Part shown: positions 32,452 through 43,897 of the stretch, one piece after another | Position numbering within the stretch: position 1 is the stretch's first letter | How the letters are laid out: each line of letters opens with the position of its first letter | Source of the DNA: Musa acuminata AAA Group | Taxonomy: Eukaryota > Streptophyta > Magnoliopsida > Zingiberales > Musaceae | NCBI RefSeq assembly: GCF_036884655.1 | Contig: NC_088359.1 | Location: 19,010,001-19,074,000 of the forward strand | DNA: 64,000 nt | Direction: 5' to 3' | Translations under genes and position numbers: made by a program | Notes under the pieces: generated by a model | The model's database searches: none | What the model was told of the DNA's origin: nothing | The model's input: the letters and a program-made list of their open reading frames with translations, nothing else

Positions 32452-32649
32452 GTGCAATTCCGCTCTCCTTGGCCCGATGCCCGACGTCCGAAGCCTTCTG
32501 CCGTCCAATACGTGATCTCCTCCAGCGCAACGTCAATTCCTCCTACGTCAACTGTCTAATCCTGATCGAGTAGACCTTCATCACTCAAAATGTAGTTAAA
32601 CATCTAAACACAATCAATTAGTTTCATCATCAAAATCCAAGATTCAACA
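32452..32649 (-). mobile_element. Element F, 3' LTR, right segment
   Basis: This continues the LTR interrupted at 842. It matches the end of F's 5' LTR (38644-38842) and ends with GATTCAACA, the complement of the TGTTGAATC LTR start. Confidence 0.9.
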
Positions 32650-35600
32650 ATCTCCCCCTTTTTGATGATGACAACTAATTGATGATTAATGGAGTTAACC
32701 TTAACTCCCTGGAGTTTAACCAAACTCTCTCTATCAATATGCCATTGATAGAACACTTGGATTATCCCAAATCCAAGTAACATTCATCACATGTTATGAA
32801 CAACATTTAAACCATCATGCAAATATATATAAAATATTAAATTCAATGCATGAAGTCATCAATATACTTCTCCCCCTATGTCATCAACAAAAAGGAGAAG
32901 TAGCTCTAGCTATTTTAAAAGATATGCAAGTTTTTGCAACATGAAGCTAGATTTTCATCACAACATATAAGCACAAAAGCATAGCAAGATTCTTAAGTTC
33001 AATCATGGCAATTCAACACTTGCTTCTTGTGCAAGATTGCACTTTGCTTTTCTTTGCATGTTCTAACTAGCAAAAGCTTTCTCCCCTTTGTTTTTGTCGA
33101 AAAGAAGGGAAGAGTACAAGCTAGCCAGCATTTGCCTTGAGCTAGCAATCTTTCTCCCCCTATGTCATTGCCGAAAAGAAGGAGAGGAACCAATGATTTA
33201 GACTTTTACATAAATTATAAATTTGTATCAATCAATATTTCAATCATCACATGATGCATACAAGACAAAAATGCAAAGAAATCATGTCATGAAAGACATC
33301 AATTGTTAAACATGATATGATAATAGTCTCAAAATTTTCAATTTGCGATACATGTGATACATTGCAATACTAAAAAAAATTTAATGCGATGCTTTTAAGG
33401 ATATCAACCTAATTTTGATACAAAGCATGGCAAGAGCAATTATATTGTAAGTTTTCTAAGTTTTGCATTTTTTGCTTCTTTCGATATAGTAATTCTTTGT
33501 TTCTCTACAAGCTTGCAACTTTTACAACATGCAAGTTTTACTACATACAAGCTAGCAAATTTAAAGATGTGCAAGTTGGCATATTTGCTTTTCTTTGCAA
33601 TGTGCATGATTGTATTTCTTTGTAATGTTCAAGATAGCAAATTGTACATCATGCTAGCTAGCAAATTAAAGATGTTCAAGAAAGCAAGCTCTTTCTTCTC
33701 TTTTGAGAAGTGCTATTTTTGCTTCCTTTACAAAGTGCAAGCTAGCAAAGTGTTTGAAAAAGTGAGCAAGTTTTGCAACATACAAGCTAGTAAAAATTTT
33801 GAAAGCAAATACAATATAGCTTTCTTGTTGAAGTGTGTAAGCTATCGATTCTTGCTTCCTATTGTAATGTGCAGGTTGCAAGTCTTGCTTCTTGAGATAG
33901 GCAAGATAGTGATGTTCAAGAAGACAACTTTTGCTTCTTGAAATAAGCAATTTAGCAATCTTTGTTACTTAAGATAGGCAAGCTAGCAATCAAGTTTTTA
34001 CATCTTCTTGACTTGTGCAAGCTAGCTATCTCCCTCTTTATCATTGTCAAAAAGAAGGGTAGACCCTTTACATCAATTATGACAAAGGTAAGTATTAATC
34101 TTATTTGTGCATCATCATATTTTCAAATTAGAATATGCACATTTTTAAAAACCTTATATTCATTTATGCACGATATTGAATAAATCGATTAACATTATGA
34201 GGATATCATACATGATACTAAAATTTTTAACTATTTGTCAACATTTTTATCATGATACCAAACATTCATCATTTAGAGTATTCATGATACAAAACATTAA
34301 ATCAATATTTATAATACATCATTTTAGCAACAACTCATAGTATTTTAAATCATGATTTACATCATATGTAATACATCATATCATAATTAGAAATTACAAG
34401 TATTGCATACATCATTGCAAATCATAAATGTTTCATATCATGATGGTATCAATTTGTCAAATTATATCCTACCATGCATGATCAAAACTTCTCCCCATTT
34501 GTATTTCATGCATAATTTCACTTCATTACATTAGGAGTATCAAGTGGAATTAATTGTGTGATGAGATAAATATTTCATGAATACATGGAATTGTATAAAA
34601 AATCATATCATAAGTGTTTCATACATTCATATCATCACATGAAGGAATATAAACAAAAATTAGTGATGAGATATTACTTCATGAATACAATAAAATTCAT
34701 ATAGCATATCATGGTTTATTAGAATTAGTCTTCCTTTTGGTGAATAACAAAAAGAATAGTAGGAGAGCAAGATCTCAATTCATGCACATCAAATATTCAA
34801 TCATCAAAATCATGATTCATCTAGAAAATTCTCCTCTTTAAATATTCAAAGAGAGAATCATGATGAACATCCTTAGTTTACATAAAGTTTCAAAACATAA
34901 TTATCAAGATCATGAATACTAAAAGACTATGAAACATTTCGACAAATCTCCTTTTAAATAGAAAACAATCTTGATTCATAAAGGATTTCATGTTATAAAT
35001 TTCAAGAGATCAAGATCGTGATTTCAATAAAAAATTATTCAAATTTAAAATCATCAAAATCATTATCAAAATCCAAGAGATTCACAAAGATGATACAAAT
35101 GGATTCATCAAAATCAATAAGATTGAGCAAAATAATTTTCAAGAATGTTTTCCTCTTTTCGATTGTTTCAAAACATATGATTTTGTTTCATTTATGCCAA
35201 ATAAAAACATGTATCATGTTTAAAACCGAAAGAGTAAGATTTATTACAACAAAGATCAATAAGGTACTTTCATTATGGTAAAAATCAATAATCCATAAAT
35301 CGTAAGATTCATCATGCATAATTTCGAAATTTATTAAGCATGATCAATATGCATGACACTAAAACATGATTTCAAAATGTTTAATATTTTTATTATACAA
35401 TTTCATCATTATGCATCATTGTATATAACTTTACAATGTCATGCATAAAATCATCAAATCATAGTATTAAAATATTAATATTTTTATTACAACTTTATGC
35501 ATCATTAAGTATACAATTGTCAAGCATGACACTTCACTATTTTATATAAGCATGCCTATTTCATTTATGTCAAATCAAAACATACATCATTTTTTTTTAA

Positions 35601-36206
35601 AGCCACTTTTATGTCAAATCAAAAAATGCATCATTAAGCATGATCATTATGCATTACTTCAAATCAAACATGATTTCATTTATTTTCAAAATATTTATCA
35701 TAATAGAGCATATAAGCCAAAGAAACTATTAAACATAAAGCATATTCATCAATGATGGTTTCATTGAGTATAAAGTATTTTCAACCAAAATCATTTGTTA
35801 TTTGTTGTAGTCATACATTTTTTTTTTTTAGGTGAATCTATCTTTTCATGCTTAGTTTGCATAGAAAAGCCATGCATCATTTTCGAAAGCAACTTTCATC
35901 ATGGTATAAATCGATAATCCATAAATCGTAAAATATCATTATGGAAATCATCAATAATCAATAAACTATAAATTACCCAAAACTCATCATCATAATGCAT
36001 AGCTTCAAAAAATAAATTTATTAGGCATGGTATCATATTTCATAAGGCATTTTTAATCAAAATCATTTTGTTTATCATAAACATACAATTTTCATGATTA
36101 TTTTCAAAATTACTAGAATGATAAGCATGATTTATAATTTTTTATTTTCATGCAATTTTTAAGAAAATTAATCATAAACTAAATTAAAAATAACTCATGA
36201 AAAGTA
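32650..36206 (-). other. F internal 3' region, AT-rich, no gene seen
   Basis: On the minus strand this follows gag. It begins next to the LTR with a polypurine tract (plus-strand ATCTCCCCCTTTTTG, 32650-32664). Further PPT-like blocks, read as CTCCCCCTATGTCAT or similar, lie near 32871, 33150 and 33080. The part from about 33000 to 34050 is filled with short GCTAGC/TTGCAAG/GAAGCAA motifs. The part from 34050 to 36200 is AT-rich with CATGAT-type motifs. Small open frames resemble nothing known. Confidence 0.65.
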
Positions 36207-37148
36207 TTATGTAATTTCAAAATAATTTAAGAGAGTTGAGTTACTTACCTTGTAGTCGAAGTTTGTCAAAGCCCAATTCGCCGTTTCACCTTTGGAAGTT
36301 CTTGATTCATACTTGGTTGCCTTTCTTTTCTTTGGCCTCTTCCTCCGTTCAAGTTCATTGTTTATTTTAGATTTTTGTTTAATGAACTTATTAATATTTA
36401 GTGTTCGAAGTTCAAGTTCATCATTGTCCTCATCACTTGAGTCATTGCTCAAGTGGTATTCATTTGTCCAGAGTTCCAAATCCTTCCTATTCTTTGGAAG
36501 GTGATTTCGTTCATCATGTTCATCATGTGCATTGTGTACCATTTCATATGTCATCAACGAACCAATTAGTTCTTCAAGTGGAAAAATATTTAAATCTTTT
36601 GTTTCTTGTATTGCAGTTATTTTAGGATCACACCTTTTTGGAAGGGATCTTAAGATCTTGCTTACAAGATCAAAATTCGAAAAAGATTTACCAAGAACTC
36701 TTAGATTATTGACGACATCCGTGAAACGGGTGTACAAGTCGCCTATAGTCTCACTTGGTTGCATTCGAAAAAACTCAAAATCATGCAATAAAATGTTAAC
36801 TTTTGAGTCTTTGACTCTACTAGTTCCCTCGTGCGTGATTTCAAGTGTTCGCCAAATATCAAAACCCGTTTCGCATGTTGAAATCCGATTGAACTCATTT
36901 TTGTCCAAAGCGCAAAATAAGGCATTCATAGCCTTTGCGTTTAAAGAAAAATACTTCTTCTCCAAATCCGACCATTCGTTCATTGGTTTAGAGGGAAGTT
37001 GAAAACCGTTTTTGACAATATTCCATAAATCCAAATTAATAGAAATCAAGAAAACTCTCATTCGAGTTTTCCAATAAGTGTAGTCCAATCCGTTAAAAAA
37101 CGGTGGACGAACAACCGATAAGCTCTCTTGAAAGCCATGAAGAGCCAT
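36207..37148 (-). CDS. F Gag, Sirevirus type without zinc knuckle
   Basis: This is an intact 313-residue Gag from the ATG at 37146-37148 (MALHGFQESLSVV). It would form the capsid shell. It shows GLDYTYWKTRMRVFLIS, KAMNALFCALDKNEFNRIS, THEGTSRVKDSKVN and a UBN2-type capsid core. After the acidic SNDSSDEDNDE stretch it continues into a basic patch and ends LLNYFEIT. B and E have a CCHC knuckle at the corresponding place; here it is missing and the whole C-terminal third is lost. The same ending is found in D and H, so this is a family form rather than a private truncation. Nothing coding follows it. Confidence 0.88.
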   Translation of the reverse strand: MALHGFQESLSVVRPPFFNGLDYTYWKTRMRVFLISINLDLWNIVKNGFQLPSKPMNEWSDLEKKYFSLNAKAMNALFCALDKNEFNRISTCETGFDIWRTLEITHEGTSRVKDSKVNILLHDFEFFRMQPSETIGDLYTRFTDVVNNLRVLGKSFSNFDLVSKILRSLPKRCDPKITAIQETKDLNIFPLEELIGSLMTYEMVHNAHDEHDERNHLPKNRKDLELWTNEYHLSNDSSDEDNDELELRTLNINKFIKQKSKINNELERRKRPKKRKATKYESRTSKGETANWALTNFDYKVSNSTLLNYFEIT

Positions 37149-37184
37149 TTCTATCGGGTGTAAATCCGAAATGAGAAATACCGG

Positions 37185-37196
37185 GCTCTGATACCA
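37185..37196 (-). promoter_or_regulatory. F primer binding site
   Basis: GCTCTGATACCA is the complement of TGGTATCAGAGC, placed two bases inside the LTR boundary at 37199. Confidence 0.94.
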
Positions 37197-37198
37197 AT

Positions 37199-38842
37199 TG
37201 TTAGGATCAGAGCACCACTAAGAGGGGGGGTGAATTAGTGCAGCGGTAAAGTACGATAAACTTTTGACAATTTAAATACTTTCGGAAACTTCGTACGATA
37301 AAAGCAACGTTTCGTTTGAAACCGTTTCGATTACGTTTTAACTTGAAGGGATACGTAAGGAGACAAAGAAGTAGAGTATCAAAGTGAAGATGGTTTGCAA
37401 TAATATAAAAGACAATAAGATAAACGCAAACCGATTTATAGTGGTTCGGTCATGCGACCTACATCCACTTACGAAGCCTTCTTCGATAAGGCTCCCAACT
37501 TCCACTGGCAAATTACTTTGAAGGGGAAGGACAAATACCCCTCTTACAACCTTTTACAAGTGGTTCACTCTCTTACAAATTTTCAAAGAGAAAGAAGGAG
37601 GTGAACACTCAAGCAATTGAAAACAAAAACTTGCTAAAGACTTTGCTAAGACTTTTATCTCAATCTCTTGCTTCTCAAAGGTTGTGTTCTCTGCTGAGAA
37701 TTGAGGGGTATTTATAGGCCCCAAGAGGATTCAAATTTAGGCTCCAAATTTTGAATTTATAGGCCCCAAGAGGATTCAAATTTAGGCTCCAAATTTTGAA
37801 TTCTCTTGGGTTTCCGAGGCTGGCGGTGCCACCGCCTATTGGTGGCGGTGCCACTGCTGGACCTCTCGGATGCTGGGCGGTGCTACCGCTCAATCCAGCG
37901 GTGCCACCACTCAGTTCTCGGGTTCTGGATGGTGCCACCGCCTACACTATTTCAGCTCACTGGTTGGGCTCCAAACTTGGCCCAAACCAGTCCAAACTCG
38001 GGCCCAATTGGCCCCTACTTCGGTTATAGGATTAACACCTAATCCTAACCCTAATTAATGTGCTAACTATGAATTTAAAGACATTTCCTAAGCTATTACA
38101 AAGTTCGTAAGTCAAGACTTCTTTCGACGAGCTTCCAGCGAACTTCCGGCGGTCTTCCGATAAACTCTCGAAAACATTCTGCGGACTCCCGACAAGCTCC
38201 TAGACTTCACGATTTGATCTTGGCGAGTTCCAACGAGCTTCTTCGGCAAGATCCGACCTTTCTCGGCGAGCTCCGCGAACTTCCAATGAATCTTTCGGCG
38301 AGCTTCCGAAAAACCCTTCGGCAAGCTCCCTACTCATTCTTGGCTAGTTCCGGCAGCATTCCCGATGAACCTTCGGACTTCCGTCGAACTCTCGAACTTG
38401 CAACAAATCCTTCACGCTTGACTTTGACACTTTGTTTCGCTTTATGTCTTCGTCGTTATCGTAGTTAATCCTGCACACACAAGCCAAAACTCTTCTCTGA
38501 TCTAGACAATTATTACAACGCGAATTGACATTCTGTTGCCCGGCACATCATTAGTTGGTGCTTCGTCCGATTCTTCAGCGCATCGTCCTCTCTTGCGGCT
38601 TGTTGCCCAATCGGCGGTTGACCTCCGTAGCCCCGATATCCTTGGTGCAATTCTGCTCTCCTTGGCCCGATTCCCGATGTCCGAAGCCTTCTACCGTCCA
38701 ATACGTGATCTCCTCTAGCGCAACATTAATTCCTCCTACGTCAACTGTCTAATCATGATCGAGTAGACCTGCATCACTCAAAATGCAGTTAAACATCTAA
38801 ACACAATCAATTAGTTTCATCATCAAAATCCGAGATTCAACA
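37199..38842 (-). repeat. F 5' LTR
   Basis: The LTR is 1644 bp, on the minus strand from TGTTGAATC (38842) to CCTAACA (37199). It holds a short palindrome block (about 37815-37960) and a TATA box (complement of TATTTATA at 37709-37716). A 45-bp tandem duplication (37717-37761 and 37762-37806) lies right at the TATA region; the other F LTR begins outside the window at this point. It has no 18-bp array. Confidence 0.93.
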
Positions 38843-38847
38843 AAGGC
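38843..38847. repeat. Probable target site duplication of F, right copy (AAGGC)
   Basis: AAGGC begins the resumed D LTR, matching AAGGC at 53146 in D's 3' LTR. The left copy should lie just outside the window. Confidence 0.7.
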
Positions 38848-39625
38848 TTTGGGTCATGGTCTCAAGCATCGAGCCAAGAAGAGCAGGTATTGCGCTAAGG
38901 ATATCAGAGTTGCGGAGTCAACTGGCCGATTGGGCAATAGGCCGCAGGAGAGGACGATGCGCCGAAGAATTGGACGAAGTGTCGAGGGACCAATGACATG
39001 CCGGACAACTTGGTTAATTGCTTAGGAATAATTTTCTCGATTGATGTTTTGTTTTACATATGCAGGATTAACTACGATGGATGTAAGACATGCAGTAGGA
39101 GTTACGCCGGAGTCAAGACTATGATAACGTTGGGAGTTCGAGAGTTCGACGGAACTCCGGACGGTCGTCGGAGGTTCTGCGGGAACAAATCTGAGAAGTC
39201 CAGGATCTTGCCAAAAGAAGCTCGTTGGAACTCGCCAAGTGGATCGCCGCAAGTCCAAGAGTATGCTGGAAGTCCGTCGGAGCTTCGCCGAAGGTTCGTC
39301 GGATGTTCGCCGGAAGTTCGCCGGAAGTTCACCTGAAGCTTGACGGAAGAGGTGATTGACGCACCGGAACAAGTTGTAGTAAATATCTTAAGAAATGTTG
39401 TAGTTAGGATGTAGATTAAGTAAGGAATTGGAGGTGATCCCATTAACTTAATCTGGGGGAAATTGGGCCCTTGACAGAATTCCTGCTAGGCGGTGGCACC
39501 GCCAGGGTCGGTGGTGGCACCGCCCAGGAGAGGGTCTCCTAGAAAAGCTGGGCGGTGAAACCGCCCCAGGCAGGCGGTAGCCCCGCCTGGGCTCAGTCTC
39601 CGAGCGAGACTAGACGGTGCAATCT
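38843..39625 (+). mobile_element. Element D 5' LTR, middle segment
   Basis: It matches D's 3' LTR from 53146 on (GGCTTCGGGTCGTGG..., GATTAACTACGATGGATG..., CGCCGGAAG repeats, then palindromes from 39485). It is cut at the left by F and at the right by E. The first 184 bp of this LTR lie left of the window. Confidence 0.88.
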
Positions 39626-41391
39626 TGTTGAATCTCGGATTTTGATGATGAAGTCAATTGTCATTTGTTATCTAATCCATATGTTGAGATAAGTGTGCAG
39701 GATTAACTACGATAAAAGTAAGACATGTAGCAGGAGTTGCGCCGGAGTCAAGACAATGCTCACGTTGGGAGTTTGAGAGTTCGACGGAAGTTTGGACAAT
39801 CGTCAGAGGTTCTGCAGGAACAAATCCGAGAAGTCCATGAGCTTGCCAAAGAAACTCGTTGGAACTCGCTAAGTGGATCGTCGCAAGTCCAGGAGTTTGC
39901 CGGAAGTCCGCAGGAGCATCATCGAGGGTTCATCGGATGATCGACGGAAGTTCGCCGGAAGCTCGCCGGAAGAAGCGATTGACGCACCGGAGCAAGTTGC
40001 AGTAAATGTCTTAGGGAATATCATAGTTAGCACAATGATTAAGTTGGAAATGGGAGGTGATCCCATTAACTTAATCTTGGGGCAATTGGGCCCCTGAAAA
40101 ACCCAAATTGGGCCGAATGGATCAACCCATTCGGACCCTAATTTCTACCAGGCGGTAGAACCGCCCAAGGCAGGAGGTTGCACCGCCTAGGCTCAGTCTC
40201 CGAGCGAGACTGGGAGGTGCAACTGCTCTAGCCAGGCGGTGGCACCGCCTGGGCTCAGTCTCCGAGCGAGACTGGGCGGTGCAACCTCCCTTGACAGGAG
40301 GTGGCACCACTTGGGCTCGGTCTCCGAGCACTGGCTGAGCGGTGCAACCGCCTCAGTCAGGAGGTTGCACCGCCTGAGCTCGGTCTTCGAGCTCTGGCAG
40401 GAGGTGCAACCGCCCCTGACAGGAGGTGGCACCGCCCAGAGGCTCAGTCTTCGAGCTCTGCCAGGCAATGCAACCGCTCCAGTCAGGAGGTGCAACCGCC
40501 TGATCCCGGAATTCTGGGAATTGACAGTTTTGAGCTCTAAATTTGAACTGGGTTGGAGCCTATAAATACCCCACCCATTTAGCACTGAAAGAACACAGAA
40601 TACACACCGAAATCATGATCTTGTTCTGTGATTTTTAGAGCTCAAAATTGTTGTAAAGGCCAAAAGTTCTTCTCCCTCTTTTCTTCCAAGTTCTGAGCTG
40701 TAAAGAGAGGAGAGAAAATTCTGTAAGGGTTCTCTCCTAAGCCCGTCAAAAGGAGTGAAACTGTAAAAGGGTGGTTGGCCTTCGCCAATTGAAGGAAGGC
40801 CTCTAGTTGACATCAGTGATCTCATTGGTGGAGGAAGCCAAAAGTGGAGTAGGTCAAGATTGATCGAACTACTCTAAATCTCGGTTTGCATTTACTTTGA
40901 GCATATTATCTTTACTGCAAACCTCCTCTAAAGCTTACTGCTTTCTGCGCATATACGATCGGGTTTCAAGCTTTGCACTTTCCGAATCAGCGTTTAGACG
41001 TAAATCTATTTTTTCGTACGATCATCATATTTCAGTTTGCGTTTACGTTTTGATTTCTATCCTAACTACAAACTACCTTTATATCCTTGCTTAAGCTACA
41101 TCTCGCCTAATCAAGTGATTTACGAATCAGCATTTAGACGTAAATCAGTTTCTTCGTACGAACGTCATATTTCAGTTTGTGCTTATATTCTGGTTTTCAT
41201 CATAACTACAAACTGCCTTCATAGATTGACTTTAACGTCATCTCGCTTGATCTTAAGTTAAAGTAATCTTAGAATCGGCTTTCACACCGAAATTATTTTT
41301 ATCATTCGAACGTTTTTTTTATCGTCGAAAGATTTCCGCTGCACTAATTCACCCCCCCCCCCCCCCCCTCTTAGTGCTCTTGATCCTAACA
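39626..41391 (+). repeat. E 5' LTR
   Basis: The LTR is 1766 bp, TGTTGAATC ... CCTAACA. Palindromes at about 40145-40505, TATA box at 40561-40568, C-run at about 41352-41368. It has only a few isolated GTTTAGACGTAAATC units in place of the long array of B. Confidence 0.93.
40145..40505. repeat. Palindrome array in E 5' LTR
   Basis: Clear examples are GGCGGTGGCACCGCC and CAGTCTCCGAGCGAGACTG, the latter with 7-bp arms around CGAGC. They alternate over about 360 bp upstream of the TATA box. The 3' LTR counterpart is about 47060-47425. Confidence 0.85.
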
Positions 41392-41393
41392 AT

Positions 41394-41405
41394 TGGTATC
41401 AGAGC
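41394..41405 (+). promoter_or_regulatory. E primer binding site
   Basis: TGGTATCAGAGC two bases after the 5' LTR. Confidence 0.94.
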
Positions 41406-41441
41406 GGGGTTAACTCTCAAACGGATTAAAACCCAAGAGAG

Positions 41442-43023
41442 ATGGCATACGCCGGAAACCAAGAGGGCCACTCTATTACACGTCCACCCATGTTCAATGG
41501 GACGGACTACACCTATTGGAAGACCCGAATGAGGATCTTTCTTATTTCTATGGATTTTGAACTTTGGAATCTTGTCGAAAATGGATTTTCGAAGTCTTCT
41601 CTTCCAATGATCCATTGGAATGAATTGGAGAAGAAGGCTTTCGCTCTTAATGCAAAGGCTATGAATGCCTTATTTTGTGCACTTGATAAAAATGAGTTCA
41701 ATCGTGTTTCGGTTTGTGAAACCGCATTTGATATTTGGCACACACTCGAAGTGACTCACGAAGGCACAAGTAGAGTGAAAGAGTCAAAATTCAACCTTTT
41801 GTTACACTCTTTCGAACTTTTCCGGATGAAACCGAGTGAGACTATTGCGACATGTTTACCCGTTTCACGGATGTCGTCAATGGTCTAAAAGGACTCGGAA
41901 AAGTTTTTCGGATTTTGAGCTCATAAATAAGATTCTAAGATCCCTTCCTAAGAGTTGGGATCCTAAAGTCATTGTTATTCAAGAGGCGAAAGATCTAAAC
42001 AACTTCCCTCATGAAGAACTAATCGGGTCATTAATGACCTACGAGATGACTTGCAAAGCTCATGAAGAGCAAGAAGACATCCTTCCAAAGAACAGGAAGG
42101 ATATGGCACTTAAAATTTCAGAAGACCACTTGAGAGAAAACTCAAGTGATGAGGACTGTGACGATGACTTGGCACTTGTAACAAGAAAATTTAAAAATTT
42201 CATTAAAAGAAATAAGTTTAAGAATGAAACAAAAAATAAATTTGAACCCAAGAAGGACCAAGTTATTTGCTATCAGTGCAAGAAGCTGGGACACTACAAG
42301 AGTGATTGTCCCCAAGTCAAGAAGAGAACATCAAAGAAGAAGGCGCTCAAAGCAACATGGGATGACTCGAGTGCGTCCGAAGAAGAGGAGTCCAACACCG
42401 AGCAAGTTGCTCATTACGCCTTAATGGCCATCGGAGAGAAGGTAACGAATTTAATAGATGCAGATTTATCATTTGATGAATTATTAAATGCCTTCCATGA
42501 CTTATTTGATGAATGCAAGATTATTAGTAAAAAATATAAATTACTAAAAAAGGAGCATGATAGTCTTACTTGTAATTTCGATAAGTTAAAAACTGAATTT
42601 CATGATAGTTTAAGTTCATGCATAAAGTGTCATGATCTAGAAACTCTCCAAAAGGAAAACTTGCTACTTAATGACACCTTGAAGAAATTCAAGGTTGGTA
42701 GCAAGTCATTGAACATGATCCTTGCAAACAAGGGTCACGTTCCCAAAAAAAGTGGAATCGGATTTGTGAGAAGTCCTCACCAAAATCCAACCACCTTCAT
42801 AAAAGGCCCCATCTTACATGTTCGACACCAAAGCAAATGCAACTTTTGTTGCAAACTTGGACACAAAACGCATTATTGTCCATTCAAGAAAATTAGTCCG
42901 AACAAATTAATTTGGGTTCCTAAAGGAACCATGATAAATTCTATGCAACATGATAAACAATGTAGATCTATTTTTGAGGCACCCAAAAGCAATTGGGTAC
43001 CTAAAAATCATCCTTTCCTGTAA
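41442..43023 (+). pseudogene. E Gag, two zinc knuckles, with two single-base deletions
   Basis: The ATG at 41442 starts MAYAGNQEGHSITRPP, which shows what the undisturbed B Gag looked like. The capsid region (GTDYTYWKTRMRIF, KAMNALFCALDKNEFNRVS) runs open to about 41850. Compared with B, one G is missing near 41852 (ATTGCGAC) and one base near 41900 (GGAAAAGTTTTTCGG); together they shift the frame, and the rest is open to the TAA at 43021. CCHC knuckles are CYQCKKLGHYKSDC and CNFCCKLGHKTHYC. The Gag would be about 526 residues without the deletions. No pol follows directly. Confidence 0.88.
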
Positions 43024-43897
43024 AGACATAAAAAATTATAAGCTAGAGCAAGAAATAATATCCTACTCCTTGGATTCTCGATATTCATGACCCGAGATCC
43101 AAAAAGAACTCGCGATGCTCTCTAGCCTAAATAATAGATGAAGATTAGAAATTTAAAATCATAAATATGATTTAGATACAATCCTATTTGATTTCTCAGA
43201 ATTGGAAACCCATGATTCTCAATTCACATATCCTCTGGATTTTCGAACCCATCGATTTCATCCGTTCATAACTTTCAAATCCAACTCTATATCATGAACT
43301 GACTAAGTTTGTCATGAACTTGCAAGGCTTATCAACTTGAACAAACTGTCACAAACATGTGTACGACATTGAGAGTATGCACATCAAAAGATCTATCTTG
43401 ATCATGCAAAAGTTCTTATCTTAAAATGAAAACTCTTACGTAATTACGTAAGTAAAGTTGATTGCTCTGAATGAAAATTCTTCTCAAGACAAAAACTCTC
43501 AAATCAGATCACACTGCGGTCAGAACAAGTGCTCACCGCTTGCAAGTGGTGGCACCGCCCCAGTTGGAGGTACCACCTCCGACTGTCACGTGTTGCATGC
43601 GGTTGCACCGCCCCAGCCAGAGGTGCAACCGCTCGCAACTCTGCCCTTTTTAACCCGAGCTAGGGCCGGCAGTGGAACCGACCCCAACTCACTCCTTTCC
43701 CCTCTTTACTCTTCCAAAGCTTCTCCACCTCCATTTCTCCCCTCATAGCATACCAAATACTCCTCATTTCGAAGCAAAAGATCAACAATCTTTCCCCATC
43801 TTGAAGATCTCACTAAGGTATTCTCTAAGAAGCCCTTAAATTCTGTTTTTGATTCATTTACTCTTGCTCATTACTATCCTCCTAAACAGCAGTAGTT
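43024..43897 (+). other. E spacer between gag and ORF2 with GC palindrome cassette
   Basis: It is AT-rich up to about 43500, then carries a cassette (about 43546-43635) with GTGGTGGCACCGCC, GGTACCACCTCC and AGGTGCAACCGC, followed by CCTTTTTAACCC and a CT-rich leader. It has the same design and relative position as in B. No gene supported. Confidence 0.6.

Noticed and set aside
33513..33941. 142-residue frame in F's internal region
   Set aside because: It lies in the GCTAGC/TTGCAAG motif field on the strand opposite to F's gag, has repeat-driven composition and no family resemblance.
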